A stretch of DNA of 15,045 bases from DAIUCA01 sp964613675. Its GTDB lineage: Bacteria; Pseudomonadota; Gammaproteobacteria; Competibacterales; Competibacteraceae. The position numbers and the translations under genes are program-made. Location: NCBI GenBank assembly GCA_964613675.1, contig CAZTIH010000060.1:1-15045 (forward strand), in the 5' to 3' direction. Every line of letters begins with the position of its first letter. Position 1 is the first letter of the stretch. Under the pieces are notes generated by a model. That model saw only the letters and a program-made list of their open reading frames with translations, was not told where the DNA came from and made no database searches. Below are positions 1 to 7,370 of the stretch, one piece after another.

Positions 1-1992
1 CGTTAAGTTGCTACCATTAAATAACATCCAAATTAAACAATCGTGTTTGAAAGCATCGGTTAATTCACCGATGGGTTGTAAAAATTGATCGCGGTCATTG
101 ATCCAAGTGGGTTTAACTAAACGCCGTACCGAAAAAACAATCGCAGCTTGCCAGAGATTTTCAGGGGTGATGTATATGCCGCCGCCATTGCCACCTGTAA
201 AAATAGATGAAGTGATGCAAGTTTCCTGTCCAGCGTGTTGTAAGTCATTATTGCTGGCGTACAAAAAACCAATCATGGTGTCGCATGATTTTTTAATCCT
301 AGGATTGCTCGAAACTTTTATCGCATTGGAGAGAGGTAAAGCGATCTGGTCGTTATTTTTCGGTTTATCAATCCATGAATTCAGATAAGCACTGTTTGGT
401 AAATTGTAAAAGGTTTTTTCTCCTATTGGACAAACTTTTTTGTCAAAAACTTCAAGTGTAATTTCTGTAATAGGCTTTTTCTCCTGTGTGTCTTGATCCG
501 TTTTCCAAATTAAAAACCCAATGGGAAAATCCCCTTTTAGTCCCTCGAAAACTTTGCTGTGGACGATAAATCCGCCTAAATATTCTGCATTCCAAGTCTG
601 TCTGAATTTTTCAAAATTGGGCGCGTTGACATATTTTAGTGTACTAAACAACGCGATGGTTGCCGTCGGGATTTCTTGAGCGATCCGTGACAAAAACTGT
701 ACGAATAATTCCTTACTGGCATAACCCGTTTCTTTGCTTTTCATTAAAGTATTGATCTTGGTTTGCTCCACTTGCTTCTTATTCATATTCCCTTTACCAA
801 TCCCCGCGCCGGTTTCTCCGTAAGGCGGATTCATTAGCACCAAAAGTTTTTTGCCCTCTCGAATGGCTTGGCGCAAACTTTGAGGCAATTTGTCGGTGAG
901 GGAATAGTCGATTTGACCGTCGTCGGTAATGTCATCATTTAAGTAGTCGTATTGAAAGCGATAGGCCGCAACGCAGGTTTTCGTAGCCCTCATCACATCT
1001 ACATCCGCTTGATCCAATGTACTCATGTAAACATTGCGCGGATTGGAGTGCTTCACTTCCAAATTGCCGACCCCACAGCACATATCCCAAACGATATAAG
1101 TTTTCTGCCAATTTTTTCCCAAAACCTCCATCAATTTATTATAAGCGGCATCGACAACCGCCAATGGGGTGTAAAATGCGCCCTTGAAACTGCGTTCATC
1201 CAAAGGAATTAAACTGTCGCGACGTTCCAATAGATAGTTGCGATACTCCGCATGAGGCGGTTTGTGGTAAATCGCCCAAAATTGACGGTAGCCTTCTTTA
1301 TTGGCCAATTCATAGAGTTTTCCATTCAACGAGAACACCGGTGCGTTGTTTTTATGCAACAACGCGCCGGGTAGATTCTCATGGGTTAGCAAGTTGCCGT
1401 CGTGCATGATGTCGGCAAAGAACAGCAAGGCATAATCTTCTTCCTTAACGCAGATCATTTCCCGTCCAATCATCGCCACCCACTTGTCGAACACCTGTTT
1501 TAGGTTATCGGGCGTAATTTGGGCACGAACAATCTCACCGGTTTGGATAGCCTGCTTGACGGCCTGAATAAACTCCTGTTCGTGACTCGAAATCCGAAAC
1601 GAGACCAGGTGAGTCCCAATGTAAGCTGATACCTCATCGAGGGCTTCCTTGGGATATTTACTAGCCGATTTTCCCCACTTAATGGTTTTCCTTCTCAATA
1701 AAGGCATGACATCAGCCGTTTTCATAAGTGCCGCTTTTTCCGTATCGATAACGGCTAAAAAAGGCGGAATCATTTCCCCTTTGTTCAAAGCGTCCTGCAC
1801 ATAATGCAGTAACTGGGTGAACATCGCATAACTTGAGATTTTGCCGCCTTCCTTTGCTTCAAACCAAATCTCATCTGTGCGAATGTCGATTAACCCCTTG
1901 GTATAACTCTTTAATCCCAAGGCTTTAATGTAAATATCCTTGACATCTTCTTCGCTGCGGGCGTGCTGTAATTTCTCGTAGAGCGTGGACAT
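1..1992 (-). CDS. N6-adenine DNA methyltransferase with nuclease-like N-terminus, probable type IIG-like restriction-modification enzyme (partial, 3' end off window)
   Basis: Reading leftward from ATG at 1992-1990, the frame stays open for 664 codons to base 1, so the C-terminus is missing. Seen: residues 36-60 contain an acidic residue D36, an E45-A46-K47 triad and a glutamine Q60 in hydrophobic surroundings, the pattern of a PD-(D/E)XK nuclease. GAFYTP at 271-276 resembles motif X, DMCCGVGN at 303-310 is a variant AdoMet motif I, and NPPY at 388-391 is the catalytic motif IV of N6-adenine methylases. Known: a nuclease and an N6 methylase in one chain is the type IIG layout, where target recognition usually lies in the C-terminal part, here AT-rich and cut off. 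No other in-frame start lies between this ATG and an upstream stop, and no clear Shine-Dalgarno is visible. Inferred role: sequence-specific methylation and cleavage of DNA, hence phage or plasmid defence. A solitary methylase is the alternative if the nuclease site is inactive. It is divergent from the coiled-coil genes at 2065-3772. Confidence 0.85.
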   Translation of the reverse strand, partial: MSTLYEKLQHARSEEDVKDIYIKALGLKSYTKGLIDIRTDEIWFEAKEGGKISSYAMFTQLLHYVQDALNKGEMIPPFLAVIDTEKAALMKTADVMPLLRRKTIKWGKSASKYPKEALDEVSAYIGTHLVSFRISSHEQEFIQAVKQAIQTGEIVRAQITPDNLKQVFDKWVAMIGREMICVKEEDYALLFFADIMHDGNLLTHENLPGALLHKNNAPVFSLNGKLYELANKEGYRQFWAIYHKPPHAEYRNYLLERRDSLIPLDERSFKGAFYTPLAVVDAAYNKLMEVLGKNWQKTYIVWDMCCGVGNLEVKHSNPRNVYMSTLDQADVDVMRATKTCVAAYRFQYDYLNDDITDDGQIDYSLTDKLPQSLRQAIREGKKLLVLMNPPYGETGAGIGKGNMNKKQVEQTKINTLMKSKETGYASKELFVQFLSRIAQEIPTATIALFSTLKYVNAPNFEKFRQTWNAEYLGGFIVHSKVFEGLKGDFPIGFLIWKTDQDTQEKKPITEITLEVFDKKVCPIGEKTFYNLPNSAYLNSWIDKPKNNDQIALPLSNAIKVSSNPRIKKSCDTMIGFLYASNNDLQHAGQETCITSSIFTGGNGGGIYITPENLWQAAIVFSVRRLVKPTWINDRDQFLQPIGELTDAFKHDCLIWMLFNGSNLT

Positions 1993-2001
1993 CGTTGGGT
2001 T

Positions 2002-2032
2002 TTGACCTAGCGTAGAATCAACACCTTATTAT
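2002..2032 (+). promoter_or_regulatory. Possible promoter in the divergent intergenic region
   Basis: TTGACC at 2002-2007 matches the sigma-70 -35 box at five of six positions, and TATTAT at 2027-2032 matches the -10 box at five of six. The 19-base spacing is longer than the usual 17, so this is a weak prediction. It would drive the rightward membrane/coiled-coil genes. No equally good box was found for the leftward methyltransferase gene in these 72 bases. Confidence 0.3.
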
Positions 2033-2064
2033 TCCTTTTGCCTTCAACTTTTGGGTAGTGAGAG

Positions 2065-3048
2065 ATGAAGTGGGGAAAATGTCTCCTACTGCATCTCCCT
2101 TCTGAAGTTCCGCGCAAGTTCAACCATCGGTATCTAGTACCTCTCGGTATCGACGAAACTTTAGTGCAGTACGTGACGGCGCATCTCAAAGACCACGCGG
2201 TGTTGGAGGGGCGGCAAATCCGCCAAGCCTCCAGTGGGCGCATGAGCCAAGAATGGGTTGCGCTCGTGGGACTCAATCCAGCAAAGCTCTCAGCCACGGA
2301 ACGTCAGAAAATCCAAGACGGTCTGAAATCGTTGTTGCACGACAACTTAGACGGTCTGATGAAGGGCGAAAATTGGAATCTTCGTGCGGCCAAACACTAC
2401 ACAATTCAGGTTCCCCAGTTGGCGGAATGGTTCGAGAAATACCCGGCCTTTCAGGTGACGACAAAACCCATTCCCAGATTGCGTCCCAAGAAACCGATTT
2501 CTTACCCGATCAATTTTACCGTAGGAACTCTTGGCGCAATCGTGTTGGTGGGAGCTTGTGTTGCAATGAATCCTCAAGCGGTGAACTCTCAAGCAGGGAG
2601 GCAGAATTTGGCGGAATGGAACTACAGCCCATTTTGCGAGGACGCGGTGGGAACTAGTCACTGCAACGGGCCGCGAGTTCGTCAAGCGGTTTACGAATTC
2701 CATGCGGCGGTTCGCGAGGCGTTACCCGCATTACAGGAAGCGGAAAGGCAAACAGCGGAACCCCTACAGCGCCGCCGTTCAGAACTCGAACGGTTTATCT
2801 CTGAAGTGGGGGAGATGGCTATTCGCCCCATATCTGTCCCAAGCCCACTCTCTCAAGATGATTCGGAGTTGCGGCGTTTGCAAAATCAGTTAAGGGACTT
2901 GGAACTACAAAAATCCGACGCCGAACGGGAAACCCTATTAGTTCAAAGTCCGTCGCAGATTCAAATCTCGGATAGCCCGCAAAGCGATCTGCAAAGGTTG
3001 GAAGCGGAAAAGGAATCGCTTGAGGAAAAACTCAGTGATTGGGAATAA
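2065..3048 (+). CDS. Uncharacterised single-pass membrane protein with C-terminal coiled coil
   Basis: I do not recognise this 327-residue protein. Residues 1-130 look like a folded soluble domain rich in charged residues. A basic stretch at 136-144 (PIPRLRPKK) precedes one hydrophobic segment at about 149-168, followed by a domain with cysteines C191 and C200 that could pair. From about 205 the chain is rich in Glu, Arg, Leu and Gln with heptad-like spacing, so a long coiled coil is likely. By the positive-inside rule the N-terminal domain would be cytoplasmic and the coiled coil periplasmic. ATG at 2065 is the first start after an in-frame TGA at 2059-2061, and only a poor, very close GAG-type ribosome site precedes it. 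The coiled coil stops abruptly at TAA 3046-3048, while a frame with similar composition continues at 3020, so this may be the 5' part of a broken longer gene. It lies beside a restriction-modification gene, but no function is assigned. Confidence 0.7.
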   Translation: MKWGKCLLLHLPSEVPRKFNHRYLVPLGIDETLVQYVTAHLKDHAVLEGRQIRQASSGRMSQEWVALVGLNPAKLSATERQKIQDGLKSLLHDNLDGLMKGENWNLRAAKHYTIQVPQLAEWFEKYPAFQVTTKPIPRLRPKKPISYPINFTVGTLGAIVLVGACVAMNPQAVNSQAGRQNLAEWNYSPFCEDAVGTSHCNGPRVRQAVYEFHAAVREALPALQEAERQTAEPLQRRRSELERFISEVGEMAIRPISVPSPLSQDDSELRRLQNQLRDLELQKSDAERETLLVQSPSQIQISDSPQSDLQRLEAEKESLEEKLSDWE

Positions 3049-3772
3049 AGATCAGGGGGATATTGACAAGATAATTTCGCTGAGGGAGGAATTCAGCGTT
3101 GAGCGAATAGAAGACATTAGCCCTAAAATTCGTTCTGAAATCACCAAAATCGAGGACAAATTGGCAGACGCACGACAAGCCATTGCTCGCAGAACTCAAG
3201 TGCTAGGGCGGTTAACGAGGAAAATTGCTGAGATTCGCCCCAAGATCAATGCGCTTGAGGCAAGTCAACGCAAACGCACGGAGGTTGCCGAACACGAAGC
3301 CCGACAGTTGCGGGATGAACGTGCGGAACTTCTAAGACGACTACGAGAATCAGCTCTGACTTGTCCAGAATTACTCGATGCACTTGATGCGGGAACAGTG
3401 GGCTGTCTGCAAACCGAAATCGAGAAATTGACCTATAACCCTGTATTCACACGCCTTTCGCTCAGTGAGTTAACTTACAGGGCGTTACCGCCACGCCCAC
3501 CGCAACCGCCGCAACGCGAATCATCCACTGGATTGCACATCCGCGAGTTTGTCGGAAGCATGTTCGGAACAAATTTCACTCCACCCGAACCGGAAAAAGT
3601 GTCGATTTATTCCAATCCAGACATCGATGATTCAGATAAACGCTTGTTCAGTGAATTACGGGCGATCCTGGGCCTAAGCCGCAACGATCCCCTGACCACG
3701 GCGCCGCGCCGTGAAGGACATGTGGGTGATATTCAAGCAGCGCATCAGCGATTTTTAGACGCAATTCGTTGA
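3020..3772 (+). CDS. Uncharacterised coiled-coil protein, downstream overlapping frame (second gene or frameshifted continuation)
   Basis: This frame, shifted +1 relative to the upstream gene, encodes up to 250 residues. Residues about 20-115 are dense in Arg, Glu, Leu and Ala with heptad character, continuing the coiled-coil style of the preceding product. A short globular part with two cysteines follows at about 114 and 128. Next come a proline-rich linker at about 157-165 (PPRPPQPPQ) and a C-terminal region of about 85 residues that I do not recognise. Two starts are possible: TTG at 3020, preceded by AAGGA at 3010-3014, or GTG at 3035, preceded by GAGG at 3022-3025. Both lie before the upstream stop codon at 3046, so translational coupling is possible. 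The other reading is one gene of about 575 codons broken by an indel between roughly 3020 and 3046, where an A5 run sits at 3026-3030. No signal peptide or membrane segment is seen in this part. Confidence 0.6.
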   Translation: MRKNSVIGNKDQGDIDKIISLREEFSVERIEDISPKIRSEITKIEDKLADARQAIARRTQVLGRLTRKIAEIRPKINALEASQRKRTEVAEHEARQLRDERAELLRRLRESALTCPELLDALDAGTVGCLQTEIEKLTYNPVFTRLSLSELTYRALPPRPPQPPQRESSTGLHIREFVGSMFGTNFTPPEPEKVSIYSNPDIDDSDKRLFSELRAILGLSRNDPLTTAPRREGHVGDIQAAHQRFLDAIR

Positions 3773-3810
3773 TCCTAAACGCCGCCCTGCCTACCACTCT
3801 TTTCCCATCC

Positions 3811-3847
3811 CATAAAAAGACGGTCTGGAAGGTTCGCTTCCAGACCG
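3811..3847 (-). terminator. Rho-independent terminator of the phasin gene
   Basis: A perfect 11-bp inverted repeat (arms 3821-3831 and 3837-3847) encloses a 5-base loop. Read leftward, the stem is followed by TCTTTTTATG, giving the T-tract of an intrinsic terminator. It lies about 60 bases beyond the phasin stop codon. Read rightward no T-run follows, so it should terminate rightward transcripts from 3772 poorly. Confidence 0.85.
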
Positions 3848-3905
3848 CATCCCTGACCGCACATCGACAGCGGGTCTGCTTATTCACCTAACCATTCATC
3901 GAATC

Positions 3906-4358
3906 TTAGTTCGGTTGCTTGGGCATCATCGCCTTGAGTTCTTCGAGGCTCTCGTTGAAACGCTTGTTGATTACTTCAAAGGCTTCCGTGTTGGATTTGC
4001 TGATCATTTCCGCCAATTCGCGCATGTAACCCATCGTTTTCTCGAAGATGGATTTCACTAATTCGGCTTGCTTGGTGCTCATTTCCTGCGGGTTGCTCGA
4101 CACGCTGGACATCGTTTTCGCCACTTCAGACATCTGCGACATCGCTTCGGCCAGAATTTCGGCTTGACGCTTGGCAACCGCTTGCATGCCTTCAACAGCC
4201 AGTTGGTTCGCAGCACTTAATGCTTCGATGTTCTTGCGTTGGGTCGCCATCATCGCTTCCACATCTAAGCCAGGCACTTTCATTTCGCTCATCAGCTTGG
4301 TGAAATTGCTCATGTCCACATTGAAAGGATTAAACGGATTTTCGGATTTTGTCGTCAT
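3906..4358 (-). CDS. phaP: Phasin family protein (PHA granule-associated)
   Basis: The product of about 150 residues is Ala/Met/Glu/Lys-rich, almost wholly helical in character and lacks cysteine, as expected of phasins. The N-terminal stretch NPFNPFNVDMSNFTKLM, followed by an amphipathic helix region with QRKNIEALSAANQLAVEGMQ and a terminal MMPKQPN, fits the Phasin_2-type family. Phasins coat polyhydroxyalkanoate granules in the cytoplasm, limit their coalescence and modulate synthesis and mobilisation. I chose ATG at 4358-4356. A TTG at 4373 is in frame but gives an atypical extension with no better ribosome site; a weak GAGA lies upstream of the ATG. The gene is monocistronic, with a 120-base leader region holding repeated TTGCAA sites and a terminator downstream. 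No PHA synthase, depolymerase or phaR gene is in the window, so the gene is unlinked to the rest of the PHA pathway as far as can be seen. The symbol is by family, not orthology. Confidence 0.85.
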   Translation of the reverse strand: MTTKSENPFNPFNVDMSNFTKLMSEMKVPGLDVEAMMATQRKNIEALSAANQLAVEGMQAVAKRQAEILAEAMSQMSEVAKTMSSVSSNPQEMSTKQAELVKSIFEKTMGYMRELAEMISKSNTEAFEVINKRFNESLEELKAMMPKQPN

Positions 4359-4383
4359 GGTATTGGGTCTCAATGAAAGTTAA

Positions 4384-4471
4384 TTGCAATATAAAAGAAG
4401 CGACTTGCAATTTTGTGCAGCGCAACAGTCGCGCATCTTGGCGAGTGGTTAGCGCACTGTCAATTTTGCAA
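4384..4471. promoter_or_regulatory. Three TTGCAA palindromes in the phasin upstream region, candidate operator
   Basis: The palindrome TTGCAA occurs at 4384-4389, 4405-4410 and 4466-4471. A related imperfect inverted repeat, TTGTGCAGCGCAA, lies at 4413-4425. All are between the phasin start and the end of pepN. PhaR-type repressors of other proteobacteria bind palindromes built from TGC/GCA half-sites in phasin promoters; applying that here is inference. The sites at 4384 and 4405 lie close to the start codon, where a repressor would block initiation. Confidence 0.4.
4435..4463 (-). promoter_or_regulatory. Possible sigma-70 promoter for the phasin gene
   Basis: Read leftward, TTGACA at 4463-4458 is a perfect -35 box. 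After exactly 17 bases, CAAGAT at 4440-4435 gives a poor -10 box (three of six). TATATT at 4393-4388 is a better -10 match but has no good -35 box at the right distance. Either would leave a short leader before ATG 4358. The perfect -35 box overlaps the region just inside the outermost TTGCAA site. Confidence 0.35.
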
Positions 4472-4493
4472 ATACCGTATTGACAAATGGAAT

Positions 4494-7154
4494 TTAGTTT
4501 GGAGCAGCATCAGCCTCATCTTGATGCAGACTCTTCGCCGCGACTTCATACACATTCGGCGACAGACTTCGAGCGGGTAAAATTCGCTGCAACACCGCTT
4601 TCATCTTCTCTTGACGCGCCTCGTCGTGACGCCGCCATCGACTAAACGCACTCACCAACCGCGCCGCAACCTGTGGATTGATGATGTTGAGATGAATAAT
4701 TTGACTAGCCACAAGCTCGTAGCTAAGCCCATCAGCGCGATGAAACGCCGTCGGATTGTTGACAAATGACCCAAGCACCGCCCGTACCTTATTAGGATTT
4801 TTAAGCGAAAACGCGCTGTGGCCCAACAACATTTGCAGAGTTTCCAGCGTATCGGGACCGGGTCGCGACGCCTGTAATGTAAACCACTTATCAACCACCA
4901 ACGGCTCATGTTGCCACTGGTTGTAAAACTGCTCTAAGTGCTCCCGTGCCAAATCAACCGCCGAAGAACGCACGAGCGTGCCCAACGCAGCGAGTTGGTC
5001 GGTCATGTTATCGGCTTCAGCAAACTGCTGGTGGGCGGCATCCATAGCCCGTTCATCGCCACTAAACACCCAATAATGCAAACAGCGGTTTTTTAACGCC
5101 CGTCGTGCAGCAGTTTGCGGCGTGTAGCGGTAGGGCTGTTCGCGCTCGCGGTGGAGTAACTCGTACTGCGCCCGTAAAGCGTCTTGAGCATGTTGAGCAA
5201 ACGCATCGCGAAATTGACAGTGAATTCGGTAAATCACATCGACATCCGTCACCAAAAACTGCTCGGCCAACTCCTGTTCACTGGGCATCTGTAACAGGAA
5301 GGCCCGCAAATACGGATCGAGCTGGGTGTCGATTAAAACCCGATTCAACGCATCCAGAAGTTGAGGATTGGGCGTCCCTGAAGACGTGACGATCAACCGC
5401 TTCATCTCATTTAGCATGAGCTGTTGTGCGGCTTCCCAGCGACAAAAAGGATTTTGGTCGTGGGCCAACAAAAACAATCGCTCTTCCAAGGTATATTCGT
5501 AATACAGCTTGACGGGCGCCGAAAAATCGCGGAGCAGCGACGGTACGGGTGGGTGAGAGATGTCGGCAAACTCCCACGAATCTGCATCATTCGTCAGCAT
5601 CAACACCCGCGTTTTATCGGCAACGGGCTGATACTCATCGGCAAATTGCAACGGCAACTCATTCCCCTGCGGATCCAGCAACGCCACTTTAATCGGAATG
5701 GGGACGGGCAATTTTTCGGGCTGCCCCGGCGTCGGGGGCGTGTACTGGTTCGCCATCAGACGATAGGTTTGGCGTTCCGCATCGTACTCCCCATAAATCC
5801 GCAGTTCGGGTGTGCCTGCTTGGCTGTACCACCGTTCAAATAGGCTTAAATCTTGGTCGTTGGCCTCGGCGAGGGCGGTCAAAAAATCGTCCACAGTGAC
5901 CGCCTGACCGTCGTAACGCGCAAAATAACGGTCCATCCCCGCCATAAACCCCTCTTTCCCTAACCACTGCTGCAACATCCGAACGATTTCTGCCCCTTTT
6001 TCGTACACCGTTGCGGTATAGAAGTTATTGATTTCGATATAACTTTCGGGACGCACAGGATGAGCCATAGGACCGGCATCTTGGGGAAACTGTACCGCCC
6101 GCAAGGTATGAACATCCGCAATCCGCTTAATCCCGGCGGCATCGCGCATGGCGGTAAACTCTTGTTCGCGAAAGACCGTTAGCCCCTCTTTGAGGCTTAA
6201 TTGGAACCAATCACGACAGGTAATGCGATTGCCCGTCCAGTTGTGAAAATACTCGTGCGCAACCACCGCCTCGACCCCGGCATAATCCGTGTCCGTCGCG
6301 GTTTCGGGCTTAGCGAGTAAAAATTTGGTGTTAAAGACGTTGAGGCCCTTATTCTCCATCGCGCCCATGTTGAAATCGCTAATAGCGACGATATTGAAAA
6401 TATCTAAATCGTATTCGCGTCCATAAATGTCTTCGTCCCATTTCATCGCCGTTTTGAGGGATTCGAGGGCGTAATGACAGTGGTCGATAAATGGCGGTTC
6501 GGCGTACAAAAACAAGTCCACTTCGCGCCCGGATTTTGTAAAAAATTTATCGCGCAAACGCTCAAATTGCCCCGCCACCATGGCAAATAAATAGCTAGGT
6601 TTGGGATGAGGGTCATGCCACACGGCGTAATGACGCGCATCCGAGAGATCCCCTCGGTCGATGAGATTGCCGTTCGCCAATAACATTGGATAGCGATCTT
6701 TGTTCGCCGTAATGATGGTCGTGAACGTCGACATGACATCGGGACGGTCGAGAAAATAAGTAATTCTTCTGAATCCCTCGGCCTCACACTGGGTACAGAG
6801 ATTTTGATTACTGCGATAAAGCCCCTGTAACTGCGTATTTCGATGAGGGTAAAGCCTTACCAAAGTCATTAACTCGAAGGCGGGCAGCGGTCGATGAATG
6901 ATCAGATGGTCTTTCGTAAACTCGTAATTGGAACTGCGGATAGACTGACCATCGATTTTGAGTTCGATAAACTCAAGGTCAACGCCATCGAGATAAAGAC
7001 GTGGCACGGGTGTTGGCCGTTGTAACCGTACATTCATCGTAGCCTGCACATCCGTGTGGTTATCGTGAACGCTGATACGGAGGACAACCTTGTCAATCGT
7101 GTAATCACTAGGACGGTAATGCCGAAGGTAGGTGGGATCGTGCGGTTTTTGCAT
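4494..7154 (-). CDS. pepN: Aminopeptidase N (M1 family zinc metallopeptidase)
   Basis: The 886-residue protein is close to the length of E. coli PepN (870). It removes N-terminal residues from peptides in the cytoplasm at the end of ATP-dependent protein turnover; no signal peptide is present. Seen: the substrate-anchoring GAMEN motif at 264-268, the zinc motif HEYFH at 300-304, and the third zinc ligand E323 in the KEG motif. These lie at nearly the same positions as in E. coli. The N-terminal beta domain (about 1-190), the catalytic thermolysin-like domain (about 190-440), a beta domain and a C-terminal helical domain fit the full proteobacterial architecture with no truncation. ATG at 7154 overlaps by one base the stop codon of a small upstream frame (TAATG), so coupled translation is likely and pepN is probably the last gene of the leftward operon. 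Its end lies 135 bases from the phasin start. No terminator hairpin was seen just after its stop. Confidence 0.97.
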   Translation of the reverse strand: MQKPHDPTYLRHYRPSDYTIDKVVLRISVHDNHTDVQATMNVRLQRPTPVPRLYLDGVDLEFIELKIDGQSIRSSNYEFTKDHLIIHRPLPAFELMTLVRLYPHRNTQLQGLYRSNQNLCTQCEAEGFRRITYFLDRPDVMSTFTTIITANKDRYPMLLANGNLIDRGDLSDARHYAVWHDPHPKPSYLFAMVAGQFERLRDKFFTKSGREVDLFLYAEPPFIDHCHYALESLKTAMKWDEDIYGREYDLDIFNIVAISDFNMGAMENKGLNVFNTKFLLAKPETATDTDYAGVEAVVAHEYFHNWTGNRITCRDWFQLSLKEGLTVFREQEFTAMRDAAGIKRIADVHTLRAVQFPQDAGPMAHPVRPESYIEINNFYTATVYEKGAEIVRMLQQWLGKEGFMAGMDRYFARYDGQAVTVDDFLTALAEANDQDLSLFERWYSQAGTPELRIYGEYDAERQTYRLMANQYTPPTPGQPEKLPVPIPIKVALLDPQGNELPLQFADEYQPVADKTRVLMLTNDADSWEFADISHPPVPSLLRDFSAPVKLYYEYTLEERLFLLAHDQNPFCRWEAAQQLMLNEMKRLIVTSSGTPNPQLLDALNRVLIDTQLDPYLRAFLLQMPSEQELAEQFLVTDVDVIYRIHCQFRDAFAQHAQDALRAQYELLHREREQPYRYTPQTAARRALKNRCLHYWVFSGDERAMDAAHQQFAEADNMTDQLAALGTLVRSSAVDLAREHLEQFYNQWQHEPLVVDKWFTLQASRPGPDTLETLQMLLGHSAFSLKNPNKVRAVLGSFVNNPTAFHRADGLSYELVASQIIHLNIINPQVAARLVSAFSRWRRHDEARQEKMKAVLQRILPARSLSPNVYEVAAKSLHQDEADAAPN

Positions 7155-7345
7155 TAGTGCTCTTCACTCACAGCCGTTTTAAGTAACGCGTTGAACTCAC
7201 GGCGTAATTCCGAAAATTCCTCTCGAAATGCCGACTTAACAGAACATCGAAATCGTCCGCGATTGACTTCACAATCAACAGAATGCACACGAGCGATATC
7301 CACTTTTCTCGTCCACAATCCGTCGGGTACACAGCATAACGACAT
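7154..7345 (-). CDS. Uncharacterised 63-residue protein between acpH and pepN
   Basis: A 63-codon frame from ATG 7345 to TAA 7154-7156 almost exactly fills the space between acpH and pepN. Its start is 25 bases after the acpH stop and its stop overlaps the pepN start as TAATG, spacing expected of a real operon gene. The product has four cysteines (C4, C5, C25, C34), a basic middle (NRGRFRCSVK) and a charged amphipathic C-terminal helix at about 37-57 (AFREEFSELRREFNALL). No signal peptide or membrane segment is seen, so it is probably a small cytoplasmic protein. I recognise no family. The frame remains open upstream into acpH to 7549, but that extension is a shadow of acpH. No clear Shine-Dalgarno precedes the ATG, which is the main reason for doubt. 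It could also be a non-coding spacer in which the frame is fortuitous. Confidence 0.5.
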   Translation of the reverse strand: MSLCCVPDGLWTRKVDIARVHSVDCEVNRGRFRCSVKSAFREEFSELRREFNALLKTAVSEEH

Positions 7346-7370
7346 CCAAATGTCGAATGTAGCCCGTGAC

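Noticed and set aside
98..388. Rightward open frame of 96 codons
   Set aside because: It is antisense to the methyltransferase gene, whose frame carries clear motifs and stays open through this region.
2253..2703. Open frames on both strands inside the membrane-protein gene
   Set aside because: They compete with the 327-codon frame, which has a membrane segment, coiled coil and consistent downstream continuation; the others look like shadows.
5105..5843. Rightward open frames within pepN
   Set aside because: They are antisense to a complete, strongly conserved aminopeptidase and have no domain character of their own.
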